A stretch of 60,435 nucleotides of DNA, taken from NCBI GenBank assembly GCA_023266095.1, contig JAHFRV010000015.1:1-60435 (forward strand). Direction: 5' to 3'. The notes beneath the pieces were generated by a model that worked only from the letters and a program-made list of their open reading frames with translations, made no database searches and was not told where the DNA came from. Source of the DNA: Gammaproteobacteria bacterium (GTDB lineage Bacteria > Pseudomonadota > Gammaproteobacteria > DRLM01). Below, one piece after another: positions 30,401-38,255 of the stretch. Both the position numbers and the translations under genes were made by a program. Positions within the stretch are counted from its first letter, which is position 1. Each line of letters opens with the position of its first letter.

Positions 30401-33400
30401 TTACGCCAGCTCAACGCCAGCGAGGCCGATGCGCAACTCTACGGACGTCTAGCCAATTGCGTGGTCTATGCCAATGCCTCGCTGCGCGCCGATGCCGGCA
30501 TCCTGGTCCAGAATCGCCGCGGGCAATCCGGTTTATGGAGTTACGCCATTTCCGGCGACTTGCCCATCGTGCTGTTGCAGATTGGCGACGCGGCCAATAT
30601 CGAACTGGTTCGGCAACTGGTGCAGGCGCATGCCTATTGGCGTTTGAAAGGGCTGGCGGTGGACTTGGTGATCTGGAACGAGGACCACGCCGGTTACCGG
30701 CAACTGCTTCAAGATCAAATTATCGGTTTGATCGCAGCGGGGGTCGAAGCGCATGTGATCGATCGGCCGGGCGGCATCTTCGTGCGCCCCGCGGAACAGA
30801 TATCGCACGAAGACCGCATCCTGTTCCAATCCGTCGCGCGCGTCATCATCAGCGATAGCCGCGGCACGCTGGCGGAACAGATCAACCGTCGGCAGCTTCG
30901 GGAGGTGCGGGTGCCACGCTTGCAACCGACCCGCAGCCACCGCGCCGAATCCGCGGTCGGCAGCGAATCGCGGCGCGATCTCATTCTGGACAACGGTCTG
31001 GGTGGATTCACCCCGGACGGACACGAGTATGTCATTACCACCACCGCCGAGCAAAAGACGCCCGCGCCGTGGGTGAACGTGCTCGCGAATGCGCATTTCG
31101 GTACGGTCATTTCCGAAAACGGCATGGCTTATACCTGGAGCGAGAATGCGCACGAGTTCCGTCTCACGCCCTGGCACAACGATCCGGTGTCCGATGCGAG
31201 TGGCGAAGCGTTTTATCTGCGCGATGAAGAAAGCGGTCATTTCTGGTCACCCACACCGCTGCCCAGCCGCGGTGCGAATGCCTATGTCAGCCGGCACGGA
31301 TTCGGCTACAGCGTGTTCGAACATAACGAAGCGGGCATCGTCTCAGAGTTGTGGGTATACGTGGCACTGGACGCGGCGGTCAAGTTCTCGGTATTGAAAG
31401 TACGCAACACCTCAGGCCGGCCGCGGCGGCTGTCCGCCACAGGCTGTGTGGAATGGGTATTGGGCGATTTGCGGCCGAAATCGACGCCGCACGTGCTTAC
31501 CGAAGTGGATGCCGAGAGCGGCGCGCTGTTCGCGCGCAATCCTTACAACATGGAATTCGCCGACCGGATCGCCTTCTTCGACGTGGATGACTCCAACCGC
31601 ACCATCAGCGGCGACCGCGGCGAATTCATCGGCCGTAATGGTTCGCTGAAAAATCCGGCGGCGATGTCGCGCGCACGGTTGTCGGGTAAGGTGGGCGCGG
31701 CGCTCGATCCCTGCGCCGCGATCCAAGTGAGCTTCGATTTGGTCGACGGGCAAGAACGCGAGATCGTCTTCCGGTTAGGTATTGCCGGAAGACGCGGCGC
31801 CGATGACGCGCGCAAACTGGTCCGCCGTTTCCGCGGATCGGCCGTCGCGCATAATGTGCTCGAAGCGGTGCATCAGTATTGGAATCACACGCTCGGCGCC
31901 GTGCAAGTGGAAACACCCGACGCGTCGCTCAACGTGCTGACCAACGGCTGGCTGGTGTACCAAACGCTGGCCTGCCGTCTGTGGGCACGCAGCGGCTATT
32001 ATCAATCGGGCGGCGCCTTCGGTTTCCGCGACCAGTTGCAGGACGTGATGGCGCTGGTTCACGCCGAGCCGCAACGGGTACGCGAGCAATTACTATTGTG
32101 TGCGGCACATCAATTTGTCGAAGGCGATGTCCAGCATTGGTGGCATCCGCCGGCGAGTCGCGGCGTGCGCACCCATTGTTCCGACGATTACCTCTGGCTG
32201 CCGCTGGCGGTGTGCCGCTATGTGTCTTGCACCGGCGATACCGGCGTGCTGGATGAATCCATTTCCTTTCTCGAAGGCCGTCCAGTCAACCCCGGCGAAG
32301 ACTCGTATTACGATCTGCCAGGACACTCCAGCGCTACCGCCAGCCTGTATCAGCATTGCGTACGGGCGATCCGGCACGGCCTGCGTTTCGGCGAACATGG
32401 CCTGCCGCTGATCGGCTCCGGCGATTGGAACGACGGCATGAACTTGGTGGGCTTGCACGGCAAGGGCGAAAGCGTCTGGCTCGGCTTCTTCTTATATGAA
32501 GTGCTGACCCGTTACGCTGAATTGGCGGAGCGGATGGGCGACTCGTCGTTTGCCGAGCAGTGCCGGACCGACGCCGCGCAGCTGCGCCGGCATATCGAAC
32601 AATACGCCTGGGACGGCGGTTGGTACCGCCGCGCTTACTTCGACGACGGCACCCCACTGGGATCGGCGGCCAATAGCGAATGCCAAATCGATTCGATCTC
32701 GCAAAGCTGGTCGGTCATTTCCAGCGCCGGTGATGCGGCACGTTCACGCCAAGGCATGGATGCCGTCTATGCCCGTCTGGTGCGGGGTGATCACGGACTG
32801 ATTCAACTCTTGGATCCTCCGTTCGATACCGCGGATATGGATCCAGGGTACATTAAAGGTTACGTGCCCGGCGTGCGTGAAAATGGCGGGCAATATACCC
32901 ATGCCGCCATTTGGACCGTGATGGCGTTCGCCGCCTTGGGCGACAGCCGGCGCGCCTGGGAATTGTTGGAGATGATCAATCCCGTCAATCACGCAAAATC
33001 GCCAGCGGGCGTGGCGATCTATAAAGTCGAACCCTACGTGGTCGCCGCCGACGTCTACGCGGTTGCGCCGCACACCGGTCGCGGCGGATGGAGTTGGTAC
33101 ACAGGCTCGGCCGGCTGGATGTACCGGCTGATCGTGGAATCCCTGCTGGGCCTAAGGCTGGAAGTGGACAAACTGTATTTCGCGCCTTGCCTACCCGCGA
33201 ATTGGACGGCGTTCAAACTGCACTACCGGTATCGAGAGACGGTTTACCATATCGCCGTGACGCAAACGGTAACCGCCGCTGTGGCGCACAGCGACGCGAT
33301 GCGCGTGACGGTGGATGGCGTCGAACGCTCGGACAACACCATTCCACTGACCGACGACCACCTGGATCACGTCGCCGAAGTGAAAATAATCACATTGCCA

Positions 33401-33454
33401 GCCGTGCACCAACCACAATCAGCTCAAACTGCGCATGACTTAAGAAACCTCTGA
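24446..33454 (+). CDS. ndvB: Cyclic beta-1,2-glucan synthase (NdvB type, GT84-GH94)
   Basis: The 3002-residue protein has the known order of the family. An N-terminal region is followed by membrane segments (residues ~430-500) and a GT84 glycosyltransferase with ITLDTDTQLPRDVV (DxD), EGCYVRAGLLSDVHLYEDYP and RHRWIRGDWQLLGWLRRR, then further membrane segments (~840-1010). The glycoamylase-like region has VAWGMSESGYNLVDARFNYQ and YMAHHQGMSLLSLAYL, and the C-terminal GH94 phosphorylase has FGFRDQLQDVMALVHAEP, HCSDDYLWLPLA, GSGDWNDGMNLVG (catalytic Asp) and GYVPGVRENGGQYTHAAIW. The enzyme initiates, elongates, trims and cyclises periplasmic glucan in the inner membrane. It is slightly longer than rhizobial NdvB. 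No strong ribosome site precedes the ATG, and an in-frame stop lies just upstream. It seems to be transcribed alone. Confidence 0.95.
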   Translation: MKSSDVNFIRYLYQLRTHLRGAIPAKHAFDEPPLRSELFGTEQMEQHGRRLAAMHTLTPQHAQDQLLSRLAANETVLVDVCGRLMAAVKAEQQITPASEWLLDNFYLIEEQIRTAKRHFPKGYSRELPRLANGPSAGLPRVYDIALEIISHGDGRVDPESLNRFVAAYQTVSVLKLGELWAIPIMLRLALIENLRRVAVRIAAGRVDRDLAAGWAEQMTTVAEKDPKSLVLVIADMARSHPPMTTPFVSEFTRRLQGQSLALALPLTWLEQVLAESGLTIEQVVRSGNQQQAADQVSISNSIGSLRFLSEVDWRDFVETMSMVEQTLREDPDGTYSAMDFATRDRYRHVVERIAKSSPLSETEVARSAVQLARSAQTIQPLDPAHQDSGARTAHVGFYLIDRGLSTLETKVQARLPLVARLGRISSRHSLSLYLGAIVLLTLLFSAGLVAIARPQVVADEILVPIGLLTLLATSQLGLALVNWLVTLLVRPHLLPRMDFSTGIPAQARTLVVVPTLLTDPQNVDDLLEALEVRFLANWDDNLYFSLLTDFRDAHQEMLAEDEPLLRLALAGIEALNNKYGTPDNDIFFLFHRPRRWNPQERCWMGYERKRGKLADLNALLRGETHSAAGERFSRIAGDISCLADVKYVITLDTDTQLPRDVVRQLVGAMMHPLNRAHYDAEKQRVCEGYGILQPRVSMSLEGTNRSRYARLHGFDPGIDPYTRAISDVYQDLFDEGSFIGKGIYDVDIVERVLNGRLPENRILSHDLLEGCYVRAGLLSDVHLYEDYPAHYSTDVSRRHRWIRGDWQLLGWLRRRVPGPAGHRQPNPLSWLSQWKLFDNLRRSLVPMALTLLLLLGWCLLASPWFWTTAVIGVVLIPPIIVSILEIFNKPREVLLRQHFVAAFNTAVQRMAQAVFNLACLPYEAYFSLDAILRTAGRMLFTHRRLLEWNPSGEAARNSRTDLASALRAMWIAPLIAVATILYLLLFKPAVLAIAAPILLLWLSSPVLVWWVSQPPARRVAQLTLEQNLFLRKLTRKTWAFFEAFVGPEDHWLPPDNYQEYRGAAVAHRTSPTNIGLALLANLAAYDFGYLPAGQLIERTANTLRTMQGLQRYRYHFYNWYDTLSLEPLHPKYISTVDSGNLAGHLLTLRPGLRALADDPIVGVRWFDGLQDTLAILVDAAESVPSDMLAGLQADFAAACASRPTTLRQVWLSLDRLVKRATEFADSLAAGSPGSQKSDKKIAAGGGDSAVAAEMDIQHRYNQNETYPEVDEDGILHPRMNQAGTVLAVTAAENDVSWWALALVRQCRAAHDELALLAPWLLLPVAPSGCGDHPALDAIPTLRELARFEEELLPLIEQQLLAAAVTPTEREWLRELQHCITLAGHRAGERLAAIERLARQAGDFAWMEYDFLYDKASRLLAIGYNVDELRRDPSYYDLLASEARLINFVAIAQGQVPQESWFALGRLLTSTGGEPILLSWSGSMFEYLMPLLVMPTFDKTLLDQTYRAAVERQIEYGRQCGVAWGMSESGYNLVDARFNYQYRAFGVPGLGLKRGLADDLVIAPYASVLALMVAPEAACLNLQRLAAEGLQGRFGFYEAVDYTPSRQRRGESRAVVRSYMAHHQGMSLLSLAYLLLDRPMQKRFVSDPLFQATLLLLQERIPRATAFFPHSAQLSDIRPISGVQQASIRVFNRPDTPIPEVQLLSNGRYHLMVTNAGGGYSRWKDLAVTRWREDTTCDHWGTFCYLHDLSSGEVWSTAYQPTLKPSPRYEAIFSEGRAEFRRRDHDFETHTEIVVSPEDDIELRRLHITNRGRTRRSIAVTSYAEVVLNVAAADALHPAFSNLFVQTEILEQRQAILCTRRPRSLSEQTPWLLHLMAVRGADSDDISYETDRMQFIGRGRTAADPQALSGTPAPAGRLSGSQGSVLDPIVAIRHVISLDPQQTVIIDMVTGMGESRDAVLGLVEKYHDRRLADRVFELAWTHAHVVLRQLNASEADAQLYGRLANCVVYANASLRADAGILVQNRRGQSGLWSYAISGDLPIVLLQIGDAANIELVRQLVQAHAYWRLKGLAVDLVIWNEDHAGYRQLLQDQIIGLIAAGVEAHVIDRPGGIFVRPAEQISHEDRILFQSVARVIISDSRGTLAEQINRRQLREVRVPRLQPTRSHRAESAVGSESRRDLILDNGLGGFTPDGHEYVITTTAEQKTPAPWVNVLANAHFGTVISENGMAYTWSENAHEFRLTPWHNDPVSDASGEAFYLRDEESGHFWSPTPLPSRGANAYVSRHGFGYSVFEHNEAGIVSELWVYVALDAAVKFSVLKVRNTSGRPRRLSATGCVEWVLGDLRPKSTPHVLTEVDAESGALFARNPYNMEFADRIAFFDVDDSNRTISGDRGEFIGRNGSLKNPAAMSRARLSGKVGAALDPCAAIQVSFDLVDGQEREIVFRLGIAGRRGADDARKLVRRFRGSAVAHNVLEAVHQYWNHTLGAVQVETPDASLNVLTNGWLVYQTLACRLWARSGYYQSGGAFGFRDQLQDVMALVHAEPQRVREQLLLCAAHQFVEGDVQHWWHPPASRGVRTHCSDDYLWLPLAVCRYVSCTGDTGVLDESISFLEGRPVNPGEDSYYDLPGHSSATASLYQHCVRAIRHGLRFGEHGLPLIGSGDWNDGMNLVGLHGKGESVWLGFFLYEVLTRYAELAERMGDSSFAEQCRTDAAQLRRHIEQYAWDGGWYRRAYFDDGTPLGSAANSECQIDSISQSWSVISSAGDAARSRQGMDAVYARLVRGDHGLIQLLDPPFDTADMDPGYIKGYVPGVRENGGQYTHAAIWTVMAFAALGDSRRAWELLEMINPVNHAKSPAGVAIYKVEPYVVAADVYAVAPHTGRGGWSWYTGSAGWMYRLIVESLLGLRLEVDKLYFAPCLPANWTAFKLHYRYRETVYHIAVTQTVTAAVAHSDAMRVTVDGVERSDNTIPLTDDHLDHVAEVKIITLPAVHQPQSAQTAHDLRNL

Positions 33455-33468
33455 TGTATTCAGAGGTT
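33446..33468 (+). terminator. Hairpin at the ndvB stop
   Basis: AACCTCTGA and TCAGAGGTT form a perfect 9-bp stem with a TGTAT loop. The ndvB stop codon lies inside the left arm. There is no T run after it. The surrounding 46 bases recur in altered form at 37836-37882, so it may be part of a mobile repeat rather than a pure terminator. Confidence 0.5.
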
Positions 33469-33482
33469 GCTACAGCACATGG

Positions 33483-33861
33483 ATGGGTCGCCATTTCAAT
33501 GGGCGGTAGGCCATGCTTGTTTTATGGCGCAGGCCCAGTCGAATCGAAACAATCGCGATTCGATCAGAAAGTAGCCGATCTTCCTGTCCGGTCGATGCCG
33601 GTCTGATGACACGTCAATGACTGAAGCCTATGCGCGATCTCTGATGACGACTTGACGCAAGATGGTGCAGGCGAGCGATGAAATGGCGAGTGCTGAGCTG
33701 CTGAGTTTCACGAGTTCAACCCGACTGCTGGATCGATGCCATCATGATAAAAATGGGCGCTTGCCATCGGCTACGCCGAATCCTATCATCGGGCTAATGA
33801 ACGCCGATGAAGAACGCCCACATCACCCGATTACTTCCTTTCAAGCACAGTGAGGTGCCAC
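33483..33861. other. Gap of ~380 bases, no gene seen
   Basis: No protein-like frame. Several direct repeats of GATG-rich words occur but no element could be named. Confidence 0.35.
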
Positions 33862-34178
33862 ATGAAAATCACATTGACCCGCGCCGTCGTCCTCGCCGGA
33901 TTAGTCGGTATCGGCAATGCGGCCATGGCCGACATGCAATTGGCCAAACAACACGGCTGCACAGGCTGTCATGCCCTGGACAAAAAGTCCGTCGGCCCGG
34001 CCTTCAAGGACGTTGCCGCCAAATACGCCGGTGATGCCACGGCTCAAACCAAATTAGTGGAAAAGTGAAAAACGGCGGCAAGGGAGTATGGGGCCAAGCG
34101 GCGATGCCCGCCAACTCACCGCGCGTCCCAACAGCCGATATCGAGAAGCTGGTAAGCTTCATCCTCTCCATCAAGTGA
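33862..34178 (+). pseudogene. c-type cytochrome (c551/c5-like) with a one-base frameshift
   Basis: ATG 33862 (GAGG upstream) starts a signal peptide (LTRAVVLAGLVGIGNAAMA) and the haem motif QHGCTGCHALDKKSVGPAF. The frame hits TGA at 34066-34068, but the +1 continuation reads KNGGKGVWGQAAMPANSPRV, then LVSFILSIK and a stop at 34176-34178, the exact tail of a small cytochrome c with the axial Met in AAMPAN. A missing G before TGAAAAAC explains the break. Unless this is a sequencing error, the product loses its Met ligand. The parent would be a ~105-residue periplasmic electron carrier. Confidence 0.85.
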
Positions 34179-34643
34179 TGTAGCGAGATACTGGGCTGCA
34201 CAAGTTCAGCGCAACTTGCCGCACTGTAACCGCCAGGGATGGCGGGAATGCCGATATTGCAGGTGCAACTATCTGCTATGACACAACGGCCGGATTGTGC
34301 AGCGCGAATTCGTGGCCTTCGTGGGCCTGTGCTTACTCGGCTCTGCTGCTCAGCCTTTTATTCTATTTTCGTTAGTCGGCTCGTCGTTTTGTACGCCGTT
34401 GTTGCCCGGCCACTCTCTACACGCACGGTCTTTCGCGGTTTACTCATCACCGCTCACCTTCAGCCAATCCCCCACGGGATTGCCCTTGCCGTCGACTAGT
34501 CATTATAATCGTTAATATGATTAACGCTGAATTCTCCGACAGCGCGCTTACACCCCATAAGGTCATGCCCCTACTGGACTTAGACGCGGTGCTTAAACGG
34601 ACAGCTACGCCGCCACCTAGCTCTGCGCTATGCAAAAAATAGT
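34179..34643. other. Gap of ~465 bases with a possible decayed fragment
   Basis: Nothing convincing. A short minus-strand piece near 34450-34500 reads LVDGKGNPVGDWLKVSGDE before a stop and looks like the tail of a lost gene, but has no recognisable start or family. Confidence 0.3.
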
Positions 34644-35156
34644 ATGACTACATCGAAGAAAATTCTATTCACCATTATTGCGGTACTCGCAGTTGGATTC
34701 TTGATTCCAGAAAGGATAAAAATTCCAGTCGTGGGCGCATCCAAAAACGATTGGAATCATAAATCTTTCTGGTTTGAACCATGGGGTACATCTGGGGTTC
34801 ATAAAGGCATTGATATATTCGGCAAGCTGGGCTCCGGTGTCGCAAGTACAACTGACGGCGTTGTTATTTTTACGGGCCATATTCCAAAAGGCGGCAATGT
34901 CATTGTCGTGTTCGGGCCAAAATGGCGTTTCCACTATTTTGCGCATTTAAACACTGTAAATACGTCCATGTTCAGCTTGGTTGGTTCCGGTGATTTGATT
35001 GGCACAGTTGGTGATAGCGGTAACGCCAAGGGCAAACCACCCCATCTTCATTATTCTATCGTTCGTCTAATTCCAGTTCCCTGGGCAATCGATGGCTCAA
35101 CCCAAGGTTATAAAAAGGCTATGTTTATCGATCCAAGCTCATATTTAAGAGCTTGA
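34644..35156 (+). CDS. M23 family metallopeptidase
   Basis: The 170-residue protein has an N-terminal membrane anchor (residues ~6-22, ILFTIIAVLAVGFLIP) and the LytM/M23 zinc site: HKGIDIFGK (H and D ligands), VIVVFGPKWRFHYFAHL and PPHLHYSIV (HxH). Such enzymes cut peptidoglycan cross-bridges or peptides in the periplasm. It is shorter than most M23 proteins and has no coiled-coil or SH3 part. The DNA is clearly AT-richer than nearby genes, and it sits in a gene-poor stretch with IS remnants, which suggests horizontal acquisition. Confidence 0.8.
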   Translation: MTTSKKILFTIIAVLAVGFLIPERIKIPVVGASKNDWNHKSFWFEPWGTSGVHKGIDIFGKLGSGVASTTDGVVIFTGHIPKGGNVIVVFGPKWRFHYFAHLNTVNTSMFSLVGSGDLIGTVGDSGNAKGKPPHLHYSIVRLIPVPWAIDGSTQGYKKAMFIDPSSYLRA

Positions 35157-35540
35157 TGGGAGCGGCATGAATCGAACGGTGCATGCACTGACCGGTGAGA
35201 GGGCCGGGAGTACAATTCCTCCAGCCGACTTGCCAACCTCTACACAAGAAATTATTTTCGACGCCGAAATATATCGACCTCCTGCGAGGCTTTCTATTCG
35301 ACGATTTCCTCCTTGGGAGGGTTTGAGCAACCTTGTTTTTTTGTGTTCTCGGCATTGCCGGGATTTTTTCTGCATCCTTGATTGTTCAAAGACTGTTACT
35401 GCCTAAGAGTTAGATCGCTATGCCATCGCCCTGTGGCTCCATGACAGTTCACTGTATGTCGCCAACCAGCCAGTGGACGAAACTAAATCTCGACATGCCC
35501 AAGATCACCCTTGGTCTCTCATTGGGAACAGCCCATCTCT
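35157..35540. other. Gap of ~380 bases, no gene seen
   Basis: Overlapping short frames exist on both strands but none has a ribosome site or family-like residues. The convergent M23 gene and host-attachment-like gene both end into this gap. Confidence 0.4.
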
Positions 35541-36044
35541 TCAACCTGCCTTCGGCCCATGCCGTGCCGGCAGCACACCGGCCGCCGCCAGGTGATCGTG
35601 CAGCTGGCTAGGTATCAGTTTGCTCAGATCCTTGGCCAGCTCACGAACCTCAATCCCAGACTTCACCGGTATCTTCAGCGCATCACGCAACAAGCCCAGC
35701 ATGTGCTTCTCCGCCGTCAGCACCAAGTGACCGGTGTGGTTTTCTTGCGCCAAGACAACCGCGCGCGCCGCGATGTCCTGAGCAAAGCGGCGCTCGTGCT
35801 CCTGTTCGTGTTGGGTGCGATGATCATCGTAGCCGTGACTGGGGCCGGCGCGCGGGTTTAGATTGACGCCGGTGCGGGTAGAGCTGTATTTGTCCCCACC
35901 GCCTTGCTCATGTTCGGGATTCACCAAGTCATCGTGTTCGAGCAGGTGCGGCCCGGATTCCAGAGACGGCTGGGTTGCCGCGTCCAGGGTGAAAAAACGC
36001 GCACATGTCCCATCGGCTACGACCACCAAATAATCGTTTTGCAT
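35541..36044 (-). CDS. Host attachment protein family (PF10116-like)
   Basis: From ATG 36042-36044 (GGAGAG upstream) the 167-residue protein starts MQNDYLVVVADGTCARFF, continues with a HEHDD/NPEHEQGGGDK-type acidic-basic linker, FAQDIAARAVVLAQENHTGH and LVLTAEKHMLGLLRDAL, then EVRELAKDLSKLIPSQLHDHL, a pattern known from proteins annotated as required for attachment to host cells. Related proteins adopt an eRF1/release-factor-like fold; the function is uncertain. The frame is open upstream only because it runs into the IS30 remnant. Confidence 0.75.
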   Translation of the reverse strand: MQNDYLVVVADGTCARFFTLDAATQPSLESGPHLLEHDDLVNPEHEQGGGDKYSSTRTGVNLNPRAGPSHGYDDHRTQHEQEHERRFAQDIAARAVVLAQENHTGHLVLTAEKHMLGLLRDALKIPVKSGIEVRELAKDLSKLIPSQLHDHLAAAGVLPARHGPKAG

Positions 36045-36069
36045 GTCTCTCTCCTTAGGGTGTATTGTG

Positions 36070-36624
36070 GGGATGCTCCGTCTATTACCGACCTCGGATT
36101 CAAATTCGAAGTGCAACGCCCTTTTTTCTAGCGGCTTCCATAGCACCTCTCTTGGGGTTTTATAACCCAACGTTTTCCGAGGCCGACTGTTCGCTGGTAG
36201 GCAACATGCTGAACATCAGTATCGGTGATCGTATCGAACCAGCATGACTTTGGAAAGTATTGTCTCACCAAACCAGTTGCCTCTTCATTCAAGCCTCGCC
36301 CCATGAACAGTATGGATGAAAAAAAGTCTTAGCCTCAGAATTCCTTGCAATCTGTTCGTGCTCTGCAAATTCAGTCCCACTTTCTATGGTCAGGGTAGGT
36401 GCAAGCGCCTTAAGCCGTTTAAGTTTAGGGATGATCACCTCGCTCACGGAAACGGCTGTTTTGCATTCGACCTTCGCCAGCACGGTGAACGTGAACTTGC
36501 GTTCAACCACTGAAACCGGGGCTTGACACTGACCCGCACCGATAATAGCGTCGCCATCCCAATCTCCCACTCGACGCTTGACCTCTAACACACTGGCCCT
36601 GTTTGGGACGATAGCCGGGCTCAA
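36070..36624 (-). mobile_element. Decayed IS30-family transposase
   Basis: Minus-strand pieces in three frames together give the IS30 catalytic domain. One frame (36289-36624) reads KRRVGDWDGDAIIG (first Asp), SVVERKFTFTVLAKV and IESGTEFAEHEQIARNSEA. A second frame (about 36160-36300) reads RGLNEEATGLVRQYFPKS (the catalytic Glu part). A third near 36090-36170 reads GYKTPREVLWKPLEKRALHF. The usual second catalytic Asp (FDNG) is IESG here. The N-terminal HTH is missing. It is an inactive relic beside the host-attachment-like gene. Terminal inverted repeats were not found. Confidence 0.8.
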
Positions 36625-37205
36625 ATTAACAAGGCAGGATGCTATTGCATCCCAACCCCCTTAGTCGCTGTTAATCAAAGTTACACTTCAGACTTGAATC
36701 CGCGCTTGTTTTTATACTCGTCCAGCGCAGTGAACTTATCGAACCTATCGCAAGGAATCCATATTCATGCAGCGAACTGAAGTTCAGCTATGCTTTTCTA
36801 AAGTCTCCAAGGCATGGGTATAGGCTGAAATATATTTGTAGTTCCAGGATGCTCCCCGCACTACCGACATATCCATTCCCTGCAACACAGGAACAGGAAA
36901 CAATTCGCACACCGAGGTGCGAATTGTTTCCTGAGGGCCGCGGCATATCGCGCCATTCTCGTTAATTTGATTATGAGTTCACTGCCAGAACCGTGGAGCT
37001 AGACGTTGAACGCCGATGGTAGAGAGCGTGAGGTATTGGCAAGGTAGGCGTTGCCGCGAAATAAGAATATACGGCACGGCGCCGTGCCCCGCGCATCGTT
37101 TCTTCAGCACGTGGCGTCGCTACAGCGCATGCTCGCCACTCGCACCATCAGCCACATGGCCGGACCTGGCGCTATGGCGGAGGCCGTCTCTTTAACGTTT
37201 TGAGT
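36625..37205. other. Gap of ~580 bases with one long palindrome
   Basis: No gene seen. The perfect palindrome at 36894-36933 is the only clear structure. Sequence just upstream of 37205 is unremarkable. Confidence 0.35.
36894..36933. repeat. Perfect 17-bp palindrome with six-base loop
   Basis: CAGGAAACAATTCGCAC and its exact reverse complement flank ACCGAG. There is no T run, so a plain terminator is less likely. The core AATTCGCAC-N6-GTGCGAATT matches 8132-8155 with one change. It could be a REP-like element or a protein-binding site. Confidence 0.75.
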
Positions 37206-37520
37206 TTATCGTTTCATGTGCTGCTCAATTTCCGCCTCGGCCGCCAACCAGTCCGCGGTGGGGTCGCCGCCGCAGAAGCCGCGTTGTTCCGCGCGCAGAT
37301 AGGCGGCAACCGCGATCATACCGCGGCGCTGCTCTTCGTCGATCTGACTCGGAGCCATTACCGCAGTTGGCGTGGTAATTTTTTTCGGCATGGTTTTACG
37401 GGTGGAGGTCGGACTGGTCTCGGTTTTCACCGCGGTGGTTTTCGCACCGGACTTCGTCGAGTTCATTTTTCCGCTACTCTTTCTCTCGCTGCTGATGGGG
37501 GCTTTACCTAGATTATCCAT
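37206..37520 (-). CDS. DUF2934 domain-containing protein
   Basis: The 104-residue protein has a Ser/Thr/Lys-rich, probably disordered first ~58 residues, followed by the DUF2934 signature: IAVAAYLRAEQRGFCGGDPT, then ADWLAAEAEIEQHM. The domain is common in stress-island genes of environmental proteobacteria and its function is unknown. ATG 37518-37520 is the only good start. It stands alone among IS remnants and repeats. Confidence 0.8.
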   Translation of the reverse strand: MDNLGKAPISSERKSSGKMNSTKSGAKTTAVKTETSPTSTRKTMPKKITTPTAVMAPSQIDEEQRRGMIAVAAYLRAEQRGFCGGDPTADWLAAEAEIEQHMKR

Positions 37521-37835
37521 GATTCGATACCTCAGATGGTGAATGTAATAGCCGGGGGGTGACGATTACCAATATAATAATACTACATATTGGCGAGCTT
37601 GGATTTTCACAATAATTTAGATTGCGGGGGTGGAGGTTGTGGTAGGCCAAGATATTTTTTGGGTTCCGCCACGGTGTATGGCAAGGGACGATACAGAGTA
37701 AAACTGTCGGGAATATCACTGAGTTCACTGACCGCCACCGCTTTGCAAGCCCTCTCCCGCGTGATAAACGGTATGGGACTGACCAGAATATGGCGCGCCC
37801 ATTGCTACGTAATGGGGTCGGGCTGGAATGGTCCT

Positions 37836-37882
37836 AACTTAACGAACCTCTGATTTATTCAGAAATTCCTGCGGCACAGGGA
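37836..37882. repeat. Degenerate copy of the repeat found at the ndvB stop
   Basis: It aligns over about 46 bases with 33437-33482 (shared words AACCTCTGAT, TATTCAGA, GCACA). The right arm of the hairpin is degraded here (TCAGAAATT instead of TCAGAGGTT). Confidence 0.6.
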
Positions 37883-38034
37883 AGAGCTAAGCAAAGGACC
37901 CCTGCCGCTATTTTCAATAGCGGTTAACCATTGAAAATGAAGGAAAGCGAAAATCACCTTTTTTCGCTTTCCTTGCTCTGAAAATTCCAGGATGGAATTA
38001 TTAAGTGCTTCGTTAAATGCACGCATATTATTTG

Positions 38035-38067
38035 AAGGGTCGACGCGGATTCGTGTGGGTCATTTTC
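38035..38067. mobile_element. Solo terminal sequence of an ISL3-like element
   Basis: These 33 bases match 60317-60349 at 30 positions. At the second site the sequence overlaps the stop of an ISL3-type transposase, so this is probably an orphan IS end. No transposase fragment is seen next to it. Confidence 0.6.
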
Positions 38068-38255
38068 TGGTTTCAGACCCGGCAGGGAGCTCTAGTATAA
38101 GTTTTTTCATGATTCCGCAGTAAAAGGGAAGGCCGATGAAGCGTGACGAACCTGGTGTGAGTTGTATTCGTTCTCCGGCTTCACAGTGGCTGCAAACTCA
38201 CCGAGGCTCAGTTTAATCCGACATAGGCGTGTCAGATCGAGCCGGAAGCATACGT

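Larger units (their letters stand above)
37521..38255. other. Gap of ~735 bases with IS-derived repeats
   Basis: No gene supported. It contains the second copy of the ndvB-tail repeat (37836-37882) and a solo IS end (38035-38067). A GAAAGCGAAAA/TTTTCGCTTTC palindrome lies near 37945-37972. Confidence 0.5.

Noticed and set aside
34239-34515. Short hydrophobic frames after the cytochrome gene
   Set aside because: Two overlapping frames read the same DNA, without ribosome sites or family resemblance.
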